Assembly: GCF_001636405.1 (NCBI RefSeq)
Contig: NZ_KV440950.1
Span: 4,816,778 to 4,880,777 of the forward strand
Length of the DNA: 64,000 nt
Reading direction: 5' to 3'
Origin: Peribacillus frigoritolerans
Lineage (GTDB): Bacteria; Bacillota; Bacilli; Bacillales; DSM-1321
Position 1 is the first letter of the stretch, and each line of letters starts with the position of its first letter. Positions 26,325 through 36,629 of the stretch are shown one piece after another. A program made the position numbers and the translations under genes. Under the pieces are notes generated by a model. It was not told the DNA's origin, did not search any database, and saw nothing but the letters and a program-made list of their open reading frames with translations.

Positions 26325-26690
26325 ATGGAATATGAAGCGAATAATTCTACTGAAAATGCTCTTCGTGATTATAAAGCTGGAATCGGTGTCTTTACGCATA
26401 AAATGCCAGATCTTGCTGAGAAATTCAATTCGTTTACGGAAGAGTGCTTTAAAGAAGGTCAATTGTCCAAGAAAGAAAAACAGCTTATCGCACTAGGAAT
26501 AAGCTTATATTCACAAGATGAATACTGTATTATCTATCATACAAAAGGATGTCTTGATCAAGGCTGTTCCGAACAAGAAATTCTTGAAGCCATTGGTGTG
26601 ACCGCGGCATTTGGCGGAGGAGCAACCATGAGTCAGGCTGTTACCCTCGTCCAGGAATGCATTCAGGAAATAAATCAGATGAAACAATGA
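26325..26690 (+). CDS. Carboxymuconolactone decarboxylase / AhpD-like protein
   Basis: 121 residues from the ATG at 26325; a TTG seven codons earlier is the alternative, and GGAG lies about 12 bases before the ATG. All-helical AhpD-like fold with [20 protein letters not shown], then [20 protein letters not shown]: the cysteine and histidine of the peroxidase motif are present as C-x3-H rather than C-x2-C. The family covers alkylhydroperoxidase-like and decarboxylase-like activities; the substrate is unknown. Ends in a strong bidirectional terminator. Confidence 0.85.
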   Translation: MEYEANNSTENALRDYKAGIGVFTHKMPDLAEKFNSFTEECFKEGQLSKKEKQLIALGISLYSQDEYCIIYHTKGCLDQGCSEQEILEAIGVTAAFGGGATMSQAVTLVQECIQEINQMKQ

Positions 26691-26691
26691 T

Positions 26692-26728
26692 AAAGAAGGG
26701 ATAGGAGAATCAGTCCTATCCCTTCTTT
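26692..26728. terminator. Bidirectional terminator between the AhpD-like and CotF-like genes
   Basis: Perfect AAAGAAGGGATAGGA stem with a 7-base loop, A-run on one side and T-run on the other, between convergent genes. Confidence 0.93.
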
Positions 26729-26747
26729 ATGTTATTAATAAATGCTT

Positions 26748-27380
26748 TTAATGACTCATGTTGTTGTTATTCCCTTGTGCGGGAGCATACGAATTCATCA
26801 TTTGCTGCATATCCTGCTGTGCAAGCTGCGGAACTTGGTAATAGTGATGTTTGTTTTGATATATCGAAATCTCATAGGCCATTTCAATGCAGTTCGGAAC
26901 GGAATCTGCAAATACGCGGCGAACCACCGGATTCGTTATTTCAAGCGCTGCCATCGCCTTCATGGATGCTGCAGACTTAACAGCCGCAAGCATCAAGCCT
27001 GAAATGCATTCATCCGTAATTTCCGATACGGATTGCAAAGGTTTTTTTGGCTGAGTTGGTGTCAATCCATATATAAAATCGTTACCTTGATTCATTTTGT
27101 AGCTCTGAGTTGGTTTAGAAGGATCCTGGCCCGTTTGGAAGCACTCCAATGAAATATTATATTCATCTTGGATGAACTGATATTGACGATCCAGAATGTC
27201 GAGTAATTCCTGATCTTGGACATGCTGACGCAAAAGAGTATACGTGTTTAAAGTACCGATCGCTCCCGACAGCACTTCATGTACATCGAATACTTCGTGA
27301 CCACCGTGATTCAATTGTGGGGGGATGGCACCCGTTTGCATGTTCTGGTGTACTTGACCTTGTTGAAATTGGTTTTGCAT
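26748..27380 (-). CDS. Spore coat protein, CotF-like
   Basis: 210 residues. Gln- and His-rich N-terminus (about 1-30) and C-terminus (YAPAQGNNNNMSH) flank a helical core with VFDVHEVLSGAIGTLNTYTLL, LQSVSEITDECISGLMLAAV and NPVVRRVFADSVPNCIEMAYE, the pattern of CotF-family coat proteins with a ferritin-like helical bundle. It is expected in the spore coat, made in the mother cell late in sporulation. AGGAGGG lies before the ATG. Adjacent genes also code for small sporulation-type proteins. Confidence 0.9.
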   Translation of the reverse strand: MQNQFQQGQVHQNMQTGAIPPQLNHGGHEVFDVHEVLSGAIGTLNTYTLLRQHVQDQELLDILDRQYQFIQDEYNISLECFQTGQDPSKPTQSYKMNQGNDFIYGLTPTQPKKPLQSVSEITDECISGLMLAAVKSAASMKAMAALEITNPVVRRVFADSVPNCIEMAYEISIYQNKHHYYQVPQLAQQDMQQMMNSYAPAQGNNNNMSH

Positions 27381-27558
27381 TGTATTTCCCTCCTCATTTT
27401 ATCAATCAAGCGAACACGTTTAGTATGTTAAACCCCAACCGGATTATTCCATCTAAACTCTTCCAAGAAGACCAATAAGCTGAAGCACCATTTTTTCTGT
27501 ATAAAAAAACCGTGGCGCTTTAAACTATAAACACTTTATATACATGGGAGGATTTCTA

Positions 27559-27702
27559 ATGACACATCAATGCTTCTATTGTAGTGATGTCACGGAAGAA
27601 AAAAAAATCCATGTCGTAACATTTCAAGTTACTGACACGGATAGAAATGAAATGCTGTGTGATGAATGTTATCAAGAATGGCTGCAAGGAATAAAAGGGT
27701 AA
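27559..27702 (+). CDS. Small CxxC...CxxC zinc-knuckle protein, 47 residues
   Basis: ATG preceded by GGGAGG at 7 bases. Reads MTHQCFYCSDVTEEKK at the start and CDECYQEWLQGIKG at the end, so two Cys-x2-Cys knuckles 25 residues apart, enough for one zinc site. No membrane segment. Small paired-knuckle proteins are common and mostly uncharacterised in Bacillus. It lies between two spore-type genes and is monocistronic. Confidence 0.75.
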   Translation: MTHQCFYCSDVTEEKKIHVVTFQVTDTDRNEMLCDECYQEWLQGIKG

Positions 27703-27801
27703 GCATTAAAAGCCCTCTAACATTTCCCAAACACCAACGATGCATGCTTGGATGAATTAAGGGTAACTTAAATTCGTTAATGAATTTCAAGGAGGATGGT
27801 T

Positions 27802-28302
27802 ATGGGAATTTTAAGCGGAAATCCGAAAGATGAGCCTATGCATTACGGAGAGGTTTTTGGAACATGGGCATTTCTAACAACTACAAAAGGGTTGATTGCC
27901 TGTCATCAAACCATGCTTAATCATACTGGCGACAAGGACCTGCATAAATTGCTTGTTGAAGTGATCAATCAAGGGAAACAGGAACATGACCAACTTGAAT
28001 CATTATTAAAAGAAAATAACGTAGGACTGCCTCCCTCACCACCTGAAAGGCCTAAAGCTAATTTGGAGGATATTCCCGTCGGGGCACGTCTTCAAGATCC
28101 TGAAATCTCCGCTTCAGTATCAATCGATATTAATGCAGGATTAGTTGCTTGCAGCCAAATGATGGGTCAATGCATCCGCGAAGATATTGCACAGATGTTT
28201 GCGCAATTCCATACCAACAAAGCTGCATTGGGTGCTGACTTCCTTAGATTGAATAAGGAAAAAGGATGGCTTGTCCCTCCTCCTCTTCATACAAGTATGT
28301 AA
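27802..28302 (+). CDS. DUF3231 family protein (spore coat-like helical protein)
   Basis: 166 residues from the ATG at 27802, with GGAGG 6 bases upstream; another ATG two codons earlier sits inside the RBS spacing. Helical, ferritin-like core: FGTWAFLTTTKGLIACHQTM, TGDKDLHKLLVEVINQGKQE, then the proline-rich PPSPPERPKANLEDIPVGAR, and a second half with VACSQMMGQCIREDIAQMF. DUF3231 proteins are paralogous in Bacillus and related to coat proteins. The function is unknown. Ends in a clear terminator. Confidence 0.85.
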   Translation: MGILSGNPKDEPMHYGEVFGTWAFLTTTKGLIACHQTMLNHTGDKDLHKLLVEVINQGKQEHDQLESLLKENNVGLPPSPPERPKANLEDIPVGARLQDPEISASVSIDINAGLVACSQMMGQCIREDIAQMFAQFHTNKAALGADFLRLNKEKGWLVPPPLHTSM

Positions 28303-28317
28303 ATAGTAATGATAGAT

Positions 28318-28359
28318 CCCCTTAATCATGTTTTGTAATCGAATCAACATGATTAAGGG
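28318..28359 (+). terminator. Terminator after the DUF3231 gene
   Basis: CCCTTAATCATGTT pairs with AACATGATTAAGGG around a 13-base loop, 15 bp past the stop. Confidence 0.8.
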
Positions 28360-28389
28360 ATTCATTCCATAAGGACGATTAAGGAATCA

Positions 28390-28560
28390 TTACCATTGAA
28401 GACTTTCGATCAAGTGGCACTTTGTACATTGTTGACTATAATCATTTTTCACAAATTCATGGTTGCAATTCTCCCGAAAAATGTTCAGCTCCCTTTTCAG
28501 CTGCTCCAATTGAGTTTCCAACTGTTTCATTTCAACTTTTATCTGGATTACCCGATTCAT
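28390..28560 (-). CDS. Small coiled-coil plus zinc-knuckle protein, 56 residues
   Basis: Starts at the ATG at 28560 with GGGAG 6 bases upstream; the frame is open into the thiC end but has no better start. Residues 1-33 form a short coiled coil (VEMKQLETQLEQLKRELNI), followed by C-N-H and C-T-K-C (ENCNHEF, QQCTKCH), a probable zinc site. It lies 22 bp downstream of thiC in the same direction and could be co-transcribed. Function unknown. Confidence 0.7.
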   Translation of the reverse strand: MNRVIQIKVEMKQLETQLEQLKRELNIFRENCNHEFVKNDYSQQCTKCHLIESLQW

Positions 28561-28582
28561 CGAATTCTCCCTCTCGTCGGAA

Positions 28583-30391
<1,809 letters not shown>

Positions 30392-30423
30392 TTAAAAAGG
30401 ACAAAATCCAATCCATTTCGCAC

Positions 30424-30456
30424 GAAAAAGCCAGGTCTCATATTTAAGACCCGGCT
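30424..30456 (-). terminator. Attenuator terminator of the thiC leader
   Basis: On the minus strand AGCCGGGTCTT pairs with AGACCTGGCT and is followed by TTTTT, between the TPP aptamer and the thiC start. It is the expression platform of the riboswitch. Confidence 0.9.
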
Positions 30457-30511
30457 AACGTTAGTATGACTACAGGAATGACCAATTGAAAGGTCATCGT
30501 TTAGTAGATTT

Positions 30512-30610
30512 CTAACTTCCCCACGCTGGTATGAACCAGATCAGGTCCTGAGGGTTAAGAAGCTTAAGCGCTTCTCTCTCAGCCCAACTTTTATTGGACA
30601 CCCCTAGTCT
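30512..30610 (-). promoter_or_regulatory. TPP riboswitch (THI box) upstream of thiC
   Basis: Minus strand shows the THI-box landmarks in order: AGGGGTGTCC, GGGCTGAGAGAG, ACCCTCAGGACCTGATC and GGTTCATACCAGCGTGGGGA. Thiamin pyrophosphate binding is known to favour termination in such leaders, and a terminator follows about 55 bases later. Hairpin AATGACC/GGTCATT near 30480-30500 may belong to the switching region. Confidence 0.97.
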
Positions 30611-30732
30611 GAATAATTTAATTGATTACAGGGTAACTATATCTCACCCTTTTCATTCTGTAAATAATTTAAAAGACCTAGTATTTTCTCTGCAATCATC
30701 TAAAAATTTGTTATTTGGAGGAGGACCGCCAA

Positions 30733-31521
30733 TTAATTCCCCAGGCTCTCAAGGATAGGGAAAAGCTCTTCTAAATGCGTGATTTCGTAGGTTGGAATCA
30801 CTTCATTCCGTTCCTTATCATGGCGATTTATCCAAACCGACTTTATGCCTACCCGTGATGCTCCAAGGATATCGGTCATTAAATTATCGCCAACCATCAA
30901 TACTTCATCCTTATCAAGCTCCATGATTTCCAAAGCGTGCTCAAAAATGGAGGCATCCGGTTTACCTCGTCCAAATGCGCCTGAAATCACGATTTGGTCG
31001 AAATAAGGAACCAGTTCAGGCGTTATTTCAAGTTTGGTATTTTGCAGTTCAGGAGATCCGTTCGTTAGCAATAGCAATTTGTACTTCCCTTTTAATTCAT
31101 CCAGAACACGGAATGTTTCTTCATAGATAAATGGCTTTTTGCGTCTTTCGGCCGGGAAACGTTCTGCCAGTTCAAGCCCAAATTCCGGGTCATCGATCCC
31201 TAATGCCTTCAAGCCCCTCGTCCACGCTTCTTTCCGATAAGCCGGTACAATCCCGGCCATCTTCCGGAATTCATCATGATCATCCTGAAAATTCCCCCAT
31301 AGTCCCTCAAATGGGTTGATTCCGATCATTTGAGTGAATGCATATGTATCGTAAGAAGAATAAAGATCACGCGCTTCCTTCCGCACCGCTTCTTCAAACT
31401 CGTCGACATTCAGACCATATTTCTCCTTGGCAACTTCGCATGTGGCCACAAAAGCCTCTTTTACACTTTTCTGATCCCATAGTAATGTATCATCTAAATC
31501 AAAAAAAACTGCCTTCAGCAA
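30733..31521 (-). CDS. HAD family hydrolase
   Basis: About 262 residues from a TTG at 31521 with GAGGGG 8 bases upstream; a GTG three codons earlier overlaps the RBS. HAD motifs in order: [10 protein letters not shown] (I), [10 protein letters not shown] (II), [10 protein letters not shown] (III, Lys) and [13 protein letters not shown] (IV), with a helical type-I cap between I and II. A cytosolic phosphatase of the YsaA/YfnB-like group; the substrate cannot be read. Monocistronic. Confidence 0.9.
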   Translation of the reverse strand: MLKAVFFDLDDTLLWDQKSVKEAFVATCEVAKEKYGLNVDEFEEAVRKEARDLYSSYDTYAFTQMIGINPFEGLWGNFQDDHDEFRKMAGIVPAYRKEAWTRGLKALGIDDPEFGLELAERFPAERRKKPFIYEETFRVLDELKGKYKLLLLTNGSPELQNTKLEITPELVPYFDQIVISGAFGRGKPDASIFEHALEIMELDKDEVLMVGDNLMTDILGASRVGIKSVWINRHDKERNEVIPTYEITHLEELFPILESLGN

Positions 31522-31673
31522 AATGTCCACCCCTCTTTCCCCAATATTGAATTCGTAAAAATTACACTATTACAATAATAAACCACAACCAATAAAAAAA
31601 GAATAACTATTCGGAAAATGCATGCCTCTTTCTTCACAAAATGGCTTATCTTTTCCGGTGGGGAACCATATAT

Positions 31674-32219
31674 TCATTTCCCTTTTCCACTTTCAAATAC
31701 ATACAGTTTTCCATTACTGGCAATCTTGAACTTTGGACCGGTGAACCCCCGTCGGATCAGCTCTTTCCTCATATATACCATGAGGGCGGCATGACTCACG
31801 ATCAGAACATTCCTTTCCCCTTTTGCAAAGACTTCATCCAATACTTTATTGATTCTTTGCTCAGCAAACTTAATTTCCGCCCTTGTCTGCTTGTTGATCA
31901 CCGAGCAGCAGCGAATCCAGATGGCCCAAAGGATGAACGGCAGCTTCATCCTTCCTCTCAGAGGGGGAGAAGGTATTTCCCGCAGCTCCTCCATCTGATG
32001 AACCGTGCCTGGAAAGATGTGTTCCGCTGTCTTGACGGCTCTCGACATATCACTGCAATAACATTCCTGCCATTCCTCCACGCCAAATAAAGTCGTTCCA
32101 TAAATAATATCCGCTGCATCATAGTCCACAAACCATTGCTTCATATCATCCGCCGTTACAGATTTCCCAGTAGGAAATTCATGCGCCACCTTAAAATGCC
32201 GAACCAAACCAATTTTCAT
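31674..32219 (-). CDS. Histidine phosphatase superfamily protein
   Basis: 181 residues. N-terminal LVRHFKV holds the catalytic RH dyad, YCSDMSRAVKTAEHIF the second arginine, ELREIPSPPL the acid and VLIVSHAALMVYM the second histidine. That is the phosphoglycerate-mutase-like set for phosphohistidine catalysis. The RHF rather than RHG at the catalytic motif marks a divergent subgroup. AAGGAG lies 5 bases before the ATG. Probably a small-molecule phosphatase. Confidence 0.88.
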   Translation of the reverse strand: MKIGLVRHFKVAHEFPTGKSVTADDMKQWFVDYDAADIIYGTTLFGVEEWQECYCSDMSRAVKTAEHIFPGTVHQMEELREIPSPPLRGRMKLPFILWAIWIRCCSVINKQTRAEIKFAEQRINKVLDEVFAKGERNVLIVSHAALMVYMRKELIRRGFTGPKFKIASNGKLYVFESGKGK

Positions 32220-32424
32220 ATATTCTCCTTCTTATCTTTTAAAATATTCGTTTCTATTTCTTATAAAAGCCCTTAACAATATATTAACCTATGTAAAGCT
32301 ATATAATAAATACAAGTTGAAACCATTAAAAACCTACTGAGCGCCCCTTGTGTAGGTTAAAGGTTCTCACCGATTGTGTCACTGCAAGAATTTGATTATC
32401 ATAAGGAAAAATATTATGGCCATA

Positions 32425-32455
32425 TGTAAAAAAGAGAAAGCATATCGCCTTCTCC
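32425..32455 (-). terminator. Terminator after the hypothetical gene at 32462
   Basis: GAGAAGGC pairs with GCTTTCTC, T-run on the minus strand, 7 bp past the stop. Confidence 0.8.
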
Positions 32456-32461
32456 TTTCGT

Positions 32462-32914
32462 TTAATCTATGAATTGGAGTTCTGTTATCGTACATCTTTT
32501 CCTGAATTTATATTTCCCGCTCAAATCACTGAATTGATAATCATTTAGGGATTTCCCCAGTTGTTCCTTTAGTTTATCCGCCGTGATGGATTCCTCAACT
32601 GTCTCTTTCCAATTTTCATTTCCCATTATCTCTTCGAACGGAATGGTAGTCAGGACTTCATCATATATCTGGATGCTTTGATCGATGCCGAAGCTGCCAT
32701 AGATACTGCCATTTTCATCGGCAAAGATATGCTCCGATTCCAACTCTTCCACCAATACTTCCAGATATTCCTTTGCCTTAACAGGCTTGATGGCAATCTC
32801 CGCTTCTGCCTTTACAGGTCCCAATCTCTTATCGATGATCTCTATCGTCAATTTAACGTGAACGGGCGGATAACCAAACCCTTCACAAAGTTCTGCTGCC
32901 GAGTTATATAACAT
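32462..32914 (-). CDS. Hypothetical cytosolic protein, 150 residues
   Basis: The ATG at 32914 has GGAGG 9 bases upstream; an ATG three codons earlier touches the RBS. Mixed alpha/beta, acidic, no signal or membrane segment; VHVKLTIEIIDKRLGPVKAE and KYKFRKRCTITELQFID frame the sequence. I recognise no domain. Monocistronic with its own terminator. Confidence 0.7.
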   Translation of the reverse strand: MLYNSAAELCEGFGYPPVHVKLTIEIIDKRLGPVKAEAEIAIKPVKAKEYLEVLVEELESEHIFADENGSIYGSFGIDQSIQIYDEVLTTIPFEEIMGNENWKETVEESITADKLKEQLGKSLNDYQFSDLSGKYKFRKRCTITELQFID

Positions 32915-33191
32915 CTGAAACATCCTCCTTTTGTCATTATCATTATATAATATAAATACTCCATTCCCTTACCAAAAACCCTTATTCAATATCACTTTGC
33001 AACGTGTCTTTTTAGAACATCAACTCACTTTTCCCCTTATCATAATAATAGATTTTGAATGTTTCATCCGCTTATTTTTGTACTTCTGATCATCTACAAA
33101 TCTTCAATTCTTCCATGGGATTCTACTGTCTTTAGAAGCGCTATGGAAACATATATCAATCATTCAATATTTTAATATATTGAAAAATAGT

Positions 33192-33245
33192 TTGATTTCA
33201 ACAAAGAGTAAAGTTATACTCATCCTGAAAATGATTATCAATTTC
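33192..33245 (+). promoter_or_regulatory. Sigma-A promoter with overlapping Fur box
   Basis: TTGATT, 17 bases, TATACT at 33192-33220, followed at 33227-33245 by GAAAATGATTATCAATTTC, which matches 16 of 19 positions of the Fur consensus GATAATGATTATCATTATC. The box covers the expected transcription start, so iron-loaded Fur should repress the siderophore transport genes. Confidence 0.85.
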
Positions 33246-33276
33246 ATTTATTGAAAAGTAAAGGATGAACTAACGA

Positions 33277-34311
33277 ATGTTACATACTCTCTCGCTAAAG
33301 GAATTTAAAAATCGTTCAAATGTTTTTCTGTTAATGTGTTTATTCATCCTGGTGATTCTTGGATTGGTGGTGTCCATGTTTTTGGCTGTAACATTTGGGG
33401 CAAAAGAGGTTACCTTCAATACCGTGTGGTCAGCGGTTTTTAATTATAACCCCACACTGACACAGCAACAGATTATCCACGAACTACGGCTTCCACGGGT
33501 TATTGGCGCAGCATTAGTCGGAGCAGCTTTTGCAGTTGCAGGTGCATTAATGCAAGGAGTAACCCACAATCCCTTAGCTGATGCAGGAATACTTGGAATT
33601 AACGCAGGGTCAATGTTTGTGGTAGCCCTTAGTTTTGCTTTCTTTCCAAACATTCCATATTCTCTTTTGATGCTTTTTTCATTTATTGGAGCTGTATTGA
33701 GTACATTATGCATTTTTGTTATTGGATCATCTGTGCCAGGAGGATTAACACCCATTCGATTAACAATCTCAGGTGCAGTGATAGCAGCTCTCTTACATTC
33801 ACTTAGTTCAGGAGTGGCTATTTATTATGATTTGAGTCAAGATTTAGCATTTTGGTATGCGGGAGGTGTTGCGGGGATAAAGTGGAATCATTTGAAAGTA
33901 TTAGTTCCTATCATTCTTATCGCTATTTTTTGGGCAATATCGTTAGGGCGGTCTGTGTCACTTATTTCCATGGGCAACGATATTTCCACCAATCTTGGTG
34001 TGAATACGAATCGTATCAGAATACTCGGAATGATAATAGCGGTTATTCTGGCAGGAGTTTCTGTTTCGGCCGTTGGTTCAATAGGTTTTGTTGGACTTGT
34101 AATCCCACATATTTCACGAAAATTGGTTGGAGGATATTATCAGCTCATCATCCCAATGTCAGCATTACTGGGTTCGATACTGTTAATACTGGCTGATCTG
34201 GGAGCACGTACGTTGAACCCACCTAGAGAGCTGGCTATTGGTATAATGGTAGCCCTTGTCGGTGTTCCTTTTTTTCTCTATATTGCTCGTAAAGTAGGGA
34301 GGAACTTATAG
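33277..34311 (+). CDS. FecCD-type iron-siderophore ABC permease 1
   Basis: 344 residues, about nine to ten membrane helices. Family motifs: LRLPRVIGAALVGAAFAVAG, GVTHNPLADAGILGINAGS and GSIGFVGLVIPHISRKLVGG (the coupling-helix region). It forms the membrane channel with the next gene for ferric-siderophore import. First gene of the Fur-controlled operon. It most resembles the YfiZ/YfhA hydroxamate group; the substrate is not certain. Confidence 0.93.
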   Translation: MLHTLSLKEFKNRSNVFLLMCLFILVILGLVVSMFLAVTFGAKEVTFNTVWSAVFNYNPTLTQQQIIHELRLPRVIGAALVGAAFAVAGALMQGVTHNPLADAGILGINAGSMFVVALSFAFFPNIPYSLLMLFSFIGAVLSTLCIFVIGSSVPGGLTPIRLTISGAVIAALLHSLSSGVAIYYDLSQDLAFWYAGGVAGIKWNHLKVLVPIILIAIFWAISLGRSVSLISMGNDISTNLGVNTNRIRILGMIIAVILAGVSVSAVGSIGFVGLVIPHISRKLVGGYYQLIIPMSALLGSILLILADLGARTLNPPRELAIGIMVALVGVPFFLYIARKVGRNL

Positions 34312-35328
34312 GTGAAATACCTTATGAATGCAGACAACAAGAGGGCATATACAGTTACCATGGTATTTATTTTAATGAGTATAGTTGCAGTACTGATAAG
34401 CTTGAATACCGGTACATTGCGGATTTCACCTTTAAAAGTAATCCAAACGCTTTTTGGCTACGGTGATTTTAAAAGTTCTACTGTACTGTTTGATTACCGT
34501 ATGCCGCGAATCTTGATTACCATGTTGGCGGGAGTTGGATTAGGAATTTCTGGTGCAATCTTACAAGGTTTATCACGTAACCCTTTGGCAGATCCAGGAA
34601 TTTTAGGCTTACATGCAGGTGCGTCCTTTGGTCTCATTATCTTTGTTACATATTTTCATTCATTAGATGAAAAAGCATCAATTCTTATACCGTTATTTAC
34701 CTTTTCAGGCGGAGTCTTAACTGCTTTTCTTATTGTTTTACTTGCCTTTGATCGTTACAAAGGCATACCGCCCATTCGACTTATTCTCGTTGGAATTGCG
34801 ATTTCTGCTGGTTTTAGTGCTATTACACTTTTTCTGTCTCTTCGTCTTGATGAAGAAACCTACTCATTTGCTTCAAGATGGTTAGTTGGAAATGTATGGG
34901 GAAGAGATTGGATTCATGTTATTGCCCTTTTTCCGTGGATCCTTATTTTAGCACCTTATGCTTGGTTCCAATCCAACACATTAAATGCCTTATCCCTTGG
35001 TGATGACGTAGCAGCCGGACTTGGTGCTTCCGTTCAAAAACAGCGTTTGCTGATGCTAGTAACTGCTGTTGGTTTGTCCTGTGCAAGTGTAGCGATGGCC
35101 GGTGGTATTGGATTTATTGGTCTCGTCGCCCCTCATCTTGCCCGTCGGCTTGTTGGCCCAATGTACCAACATTTCCTTCCTGTTGCAGGACTTATAGGGC
35201 TCATTATTTTGGTGCTTGCGGATACCATTGGTCGGTCCATATTTCAGCCAAATGCTATTCCAGCTGGTATAGTGGTCGCTGCTATAGGGGCTCCGTATTT
35301 TCTTTATTTGCTCACAAAAACAAAATAA
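34312..35328 (+). CDS. FecCD-type iron-siderophore ABC permease 2
   Basis: 338 residues starting at GTG immediately after the previous stop (TAGGTG), with GGGAGG 9 bases before it. Same fold as its partner: DYRMPRILITMLAGVGLGIS, GLSRNPLADPGILGLHAGA and GGIGFIGLVAPHLARRLVGP. It presumably forms a heterodimer with permease 1. No ATPase gene accompanies them; in Bacillus several such permeases share a distant ATPase. Confidence 0.93.
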   Translation: MKYLMNADNKRAYTVTMVFILMSIVAVLISLNTGTLRISPLKVIQTLFGYGDFKSSTVLFDYRMPRILITMLAGVGLGISGAILQGLSRNPLADPGILGLHAGASFGLIIFVTYFHSLDEKASILIPLFTFSGGVLTAFLIVLLAFDRYKGIPPIRLILVGIAISAGFSAITLFLSLRLDEETYSFASRWLVGNVWGRDWIHVIALFPWILILAPYAWFQSNTLNALSLGDDVAAGLGASVQKQRLLMLVTAVGLSCASVAMAGGIGFIGLVAPHLARRLVGPMYQHFLPVAGLIGLIILVLADTIGRSIFQPNAIPAGIVVAAIGAPYFLYLLTKTK

Positions 35329-35349
35329 ATTTTCAATAAGGGGAAAAAA

Positions 35350-36264
35350 ATGAACAAGAAACTTACTATTTTATATGGCATTATGTTAATTCTTATTTTG
35401 TCGGCTTGCGGACAAACTTCTTCAAATGATGGTAAATCAGCACAAAAAAATAAACCTGGGAGCGAAGAACCTAGAATCGCTTCACTTTCCATTCACCTAA
35501 CAAATGATTTGCTTGCATTAGGTATAACTCCAGTTGGTTCTGTTATTGGTGGAGAATTAAAGGATTTTCTGCCTCATGTGAAGGATCAATTAAAAGATAC
35601 GGAAAAGCTTGGACCTGTGAAAGATCCAGATATGGAAGCGTTGATTGAACTAAGCCCTTCTGTGATTTATCTTGATAAGGAATTTTCAGGACAAGATGTA
35701 TCAAAATATGAAAAAATCGCACCGACTCATGTATTTAATCTTGATGAAGGAACATGGAGAGATCATTTAAAGTCCGTAGGTAAACTTGTCGATCGTCAAC
35801 GGCAAGCAGAAAAGTTCATTTCAGATTATGAAAAACAAACAAAAGAAGTGAAAGATTTAATTGAAAATAAACTTGGTGAAGGCAGTAAAGTTATGGCAAT
35901 GCGCGTTACGGCGAAGGAATTACGAGTATTTAGTACTAAACGACCAATGGGACCTATCTTATTTCAGGATTTAGGTTTTAAACCTGCTAATGGTGTTGAA
36001 GACATTGATAAAAATCTGCCTTACGAAGTCATATCTCAAGAAGTTCTTCCAGATTTCGATGCAGATGCTATATTTGTCATTGTCAACGGTGACGATGAGT
36101 CTCAGACAGCTTTTAAGCAGTTAGAAGATACACCCATTTGGAAAGGGTTGAAAGCAGTTAAAGGAAAACATGTTTACGTAGTTCCGGACCAGCCATGGCT
36201 TGACTATTCAGCACTAGGAAATAAAATGGCCTTGGACAATGCAAAAGAAATCTTTTCAAAATAA
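35350..36264 (+). CDS. Iron-siderophore ABC transporter substrate-binding lipoprotein
   Basis: 304 residues. Lipobox LSAC with Cys20, then a short acidic and basic linker and a type III (FepB/BtuF-like) binding fold: RIASLSIHLTNDLLALGITP, EALIELSPSVIYLDKEF and FQDLGFKPANGVEDI. Anchored on the outer membrane face, it hands ferric siderophore to the two permeases upstream. Last gene of the operon; terminator at 36432. Confidence 0.92.
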   Translation: MNKKLTILYGIMLILILSACGQTSSNDGKSAQKNKPGSEEPRIASLSIHLTNDLLALGITPVGSVIGGELKDFLPHVKDQLKDTEKLGPVKDPDMEALIELSPSVIYLDKEFSGQDVSKYEKIAPTHVFNLDEGTWRDHLKSVGKLVDRQRQAEKFISDYEKQTKEVKDLIENKLGEGSKVMAMRVTAKELRVFSTKRPMGPILFQDLGFKPANGVEDIDKNLPYEVISQEVLPDFDADAIFVIVNGDDESQTAFKQLEDTPIWKGLKAVKGKHVYVVPDQPWLDYSALGNKMALDNAKEIFSK

Positions 36265-36431
36265 TTGATTGAGTTATTATTGTTGGTCTATTTTTATAGT
36301 ATCTTTTAAGCATTTGAGTTACCATAAAATTAATTATTAAGGTTAACACCTATGGGATTATCTAGCCCGGTCTCAATCGATTCAAAAAAGGAAGAATCAG
36401 CCTTACTTGAATATAGAGTAATTATGCATGG
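36265..36431. other. Spacer after the siderophore operon
   Basis: First part of a 365-bp gap between the siderophore operon and the alcohol dehydrogenase. No gene supported; an open frame over 36352-36564 runs through the terminator and has no RBS. Confidence 0.5.
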
Positions 36432-36462
36432 AAAAAGGCTCTTATTAGTTAAGAGCCTTTTT
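36432..36462 (+). terminator. Terminator of the siderophore transport operon
   Basis: AAAAAGGCTCTTA-ttag-TAAGAGCCTTTTT, about 170 bp past the stop. Confidence 0.88.
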
Positions 36463-36629
36463 GAAGTTTATAGGTATATTAATTCTATCCATTCATTTAA
36501 TATTTTAGTTATCATCATTGACGGTTATTGGGGGAAGAGCAAAGAACAAGAACAAGGAAAATAAGACAGCTAACTGTGAATATTTTTCATTTCAAACGTG
36601 AACTGCCTTATTGTAAGTATGCCATCACA

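Noticed and set aside
36352..36564. 70-codon open frame after the siderophore operon
   Set aside because: It runs through the operon terminator and lacks an RBS.
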